IMG/VR virus record: IMGVR_UViG_3300037136_000114
Coordinates: 1-45,536 of that record
From: a virus
Strand: one strand, 5' to 3'
DNA length: 45,536 nt
Below are positions 45,432 through 45,536 of this stretch, piece after piece (the stretch's first letter is position 1; the number at the start of each line of letters is the position of its first letter). The position numbers were made by a program, and so were the translations under genes. Under the pieces are notes generated by a model. It did no database searches. It was not told the origin of the DNA and worked only from the letters and a program-made list of their open reading frames with translations.

Positions 45432-45536
45432 CATTTAAAGTTGGAGATCCAAGGCCTCCAAATGCTGGAAAGAAAAAAGGAAGTAAAAGTAAAAAGTCAC
45501 TTCTTGTAAAAGAGATTCTTGATAGCCACGGCATAA
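45428..45536 (+). CDS. terS: Small terminase-like protein, N-terminal part (3'-truncated by window edge)
   Basis: Starts in an ATGA overlap with the methyltransferase stop. The first 36 residues include GDPRPPNAGKKKGSKSKKSL and LVKEILDSHGI, the basic N-terminus common to small phage packaging proteins and their DNA-binding relatives. The frame runs off the end of the window with one base of the next codon and would continue at base 1-229 if one base is added. Confidence 0.65.
   Translation, partial: MTFKVGDPRPPNAGKKKGSKSKKSLLVKEILDSHGI

Noticed and set aside
1-45536. Prophage/integrated state
   Set aside because: No integrase, excisionase, attachment-site duplication or host flanks; both ends belong to one phage gene.

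Overview
The window reads as an essentially complete genome of a contractile-tailed (myovirus-type) bacteriophage, probably infecting a Gram-negative host. It has a full head, tail and baseplate morphogenesis set including a tail sheath, a GH25 endolysin with holin-like and lipoprotein lysis candidates, a Bet/RecT recombinase, replication genes, RusA and one tRNA. I see no integrase, DNA polymerase, RNA polymerase or clear lysogeny repressor. The host cannot be named from the sequence. The two ends of the window carry the two halves of one small-terminase-like gene (start at 45428, continuing in the frame that is open from base 2). The window is therefore probably a circular or circularly permuted genome cut inside terS, with one base missing at the junction.

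Layout. (a) 1-26183, plus strand, late genes: small and large terminase, portal, MuF-type head protein, DUF2213 protease with a nested scaffold, decoration protein, DUF2184 capsid, connectors, sheath, tube, tail-assembly chaperone with a -1 frameshift, a short tape measure, baseplate hub, spike, gp25 and J genes, fibres and a lysis cassette. (b) 26269-38657, minus strand: endolysin, glycosyltransferase, a group of fibre-like or exported proteins with Sec signal peptides, a metallophosphoesterase, then a long string of small genes joined by ATGA overlaps, and finally recombination (Bet/RecT) and replication genes. (c) 38865-40631, plus strand: tRNA, RusA, an HNH-like protein, a ribbon-helix-helix regulator and small genes. 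(d) 40622-43465, minus strand: small genes, a second metallophosphoesterase and a protein resembling the end of a sliding clamp. (e) 43624-45536, plus strand: a DNA methyltransferase and the start of terS.

Mobile endonuclease genes are unusually abundant and unusually placed. A LAGLIDADG intein splits the Walker A motif of the large terminase and looks like a class 3 intein (no nucleophile at position 1, W-C-T residues present). A second intein splits the MuF protein; its endonuclease is encoded on the opposite strand of the intein DNA, with its own Shine-Dalgarno sequence lying inside a conserved Hint block. An HNH gene lies in another frame inside the methyltransferase gene. An endonuclease VII gene sits at the end of the sheath gene and reproduces that gene's last codons. 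A free-standing HNH gene sits next to the capsid gene on the opposite strand.

Other points of interest are a dual-coding HTH/SEC-C region, an Ig-like module shared by three virion proteins, two low-complexity repeat genes, a class II tRNA with an Asn anticodon, and many micro-ORFs not normally annotated. All assignments come from reading the sequence; no database search was run.
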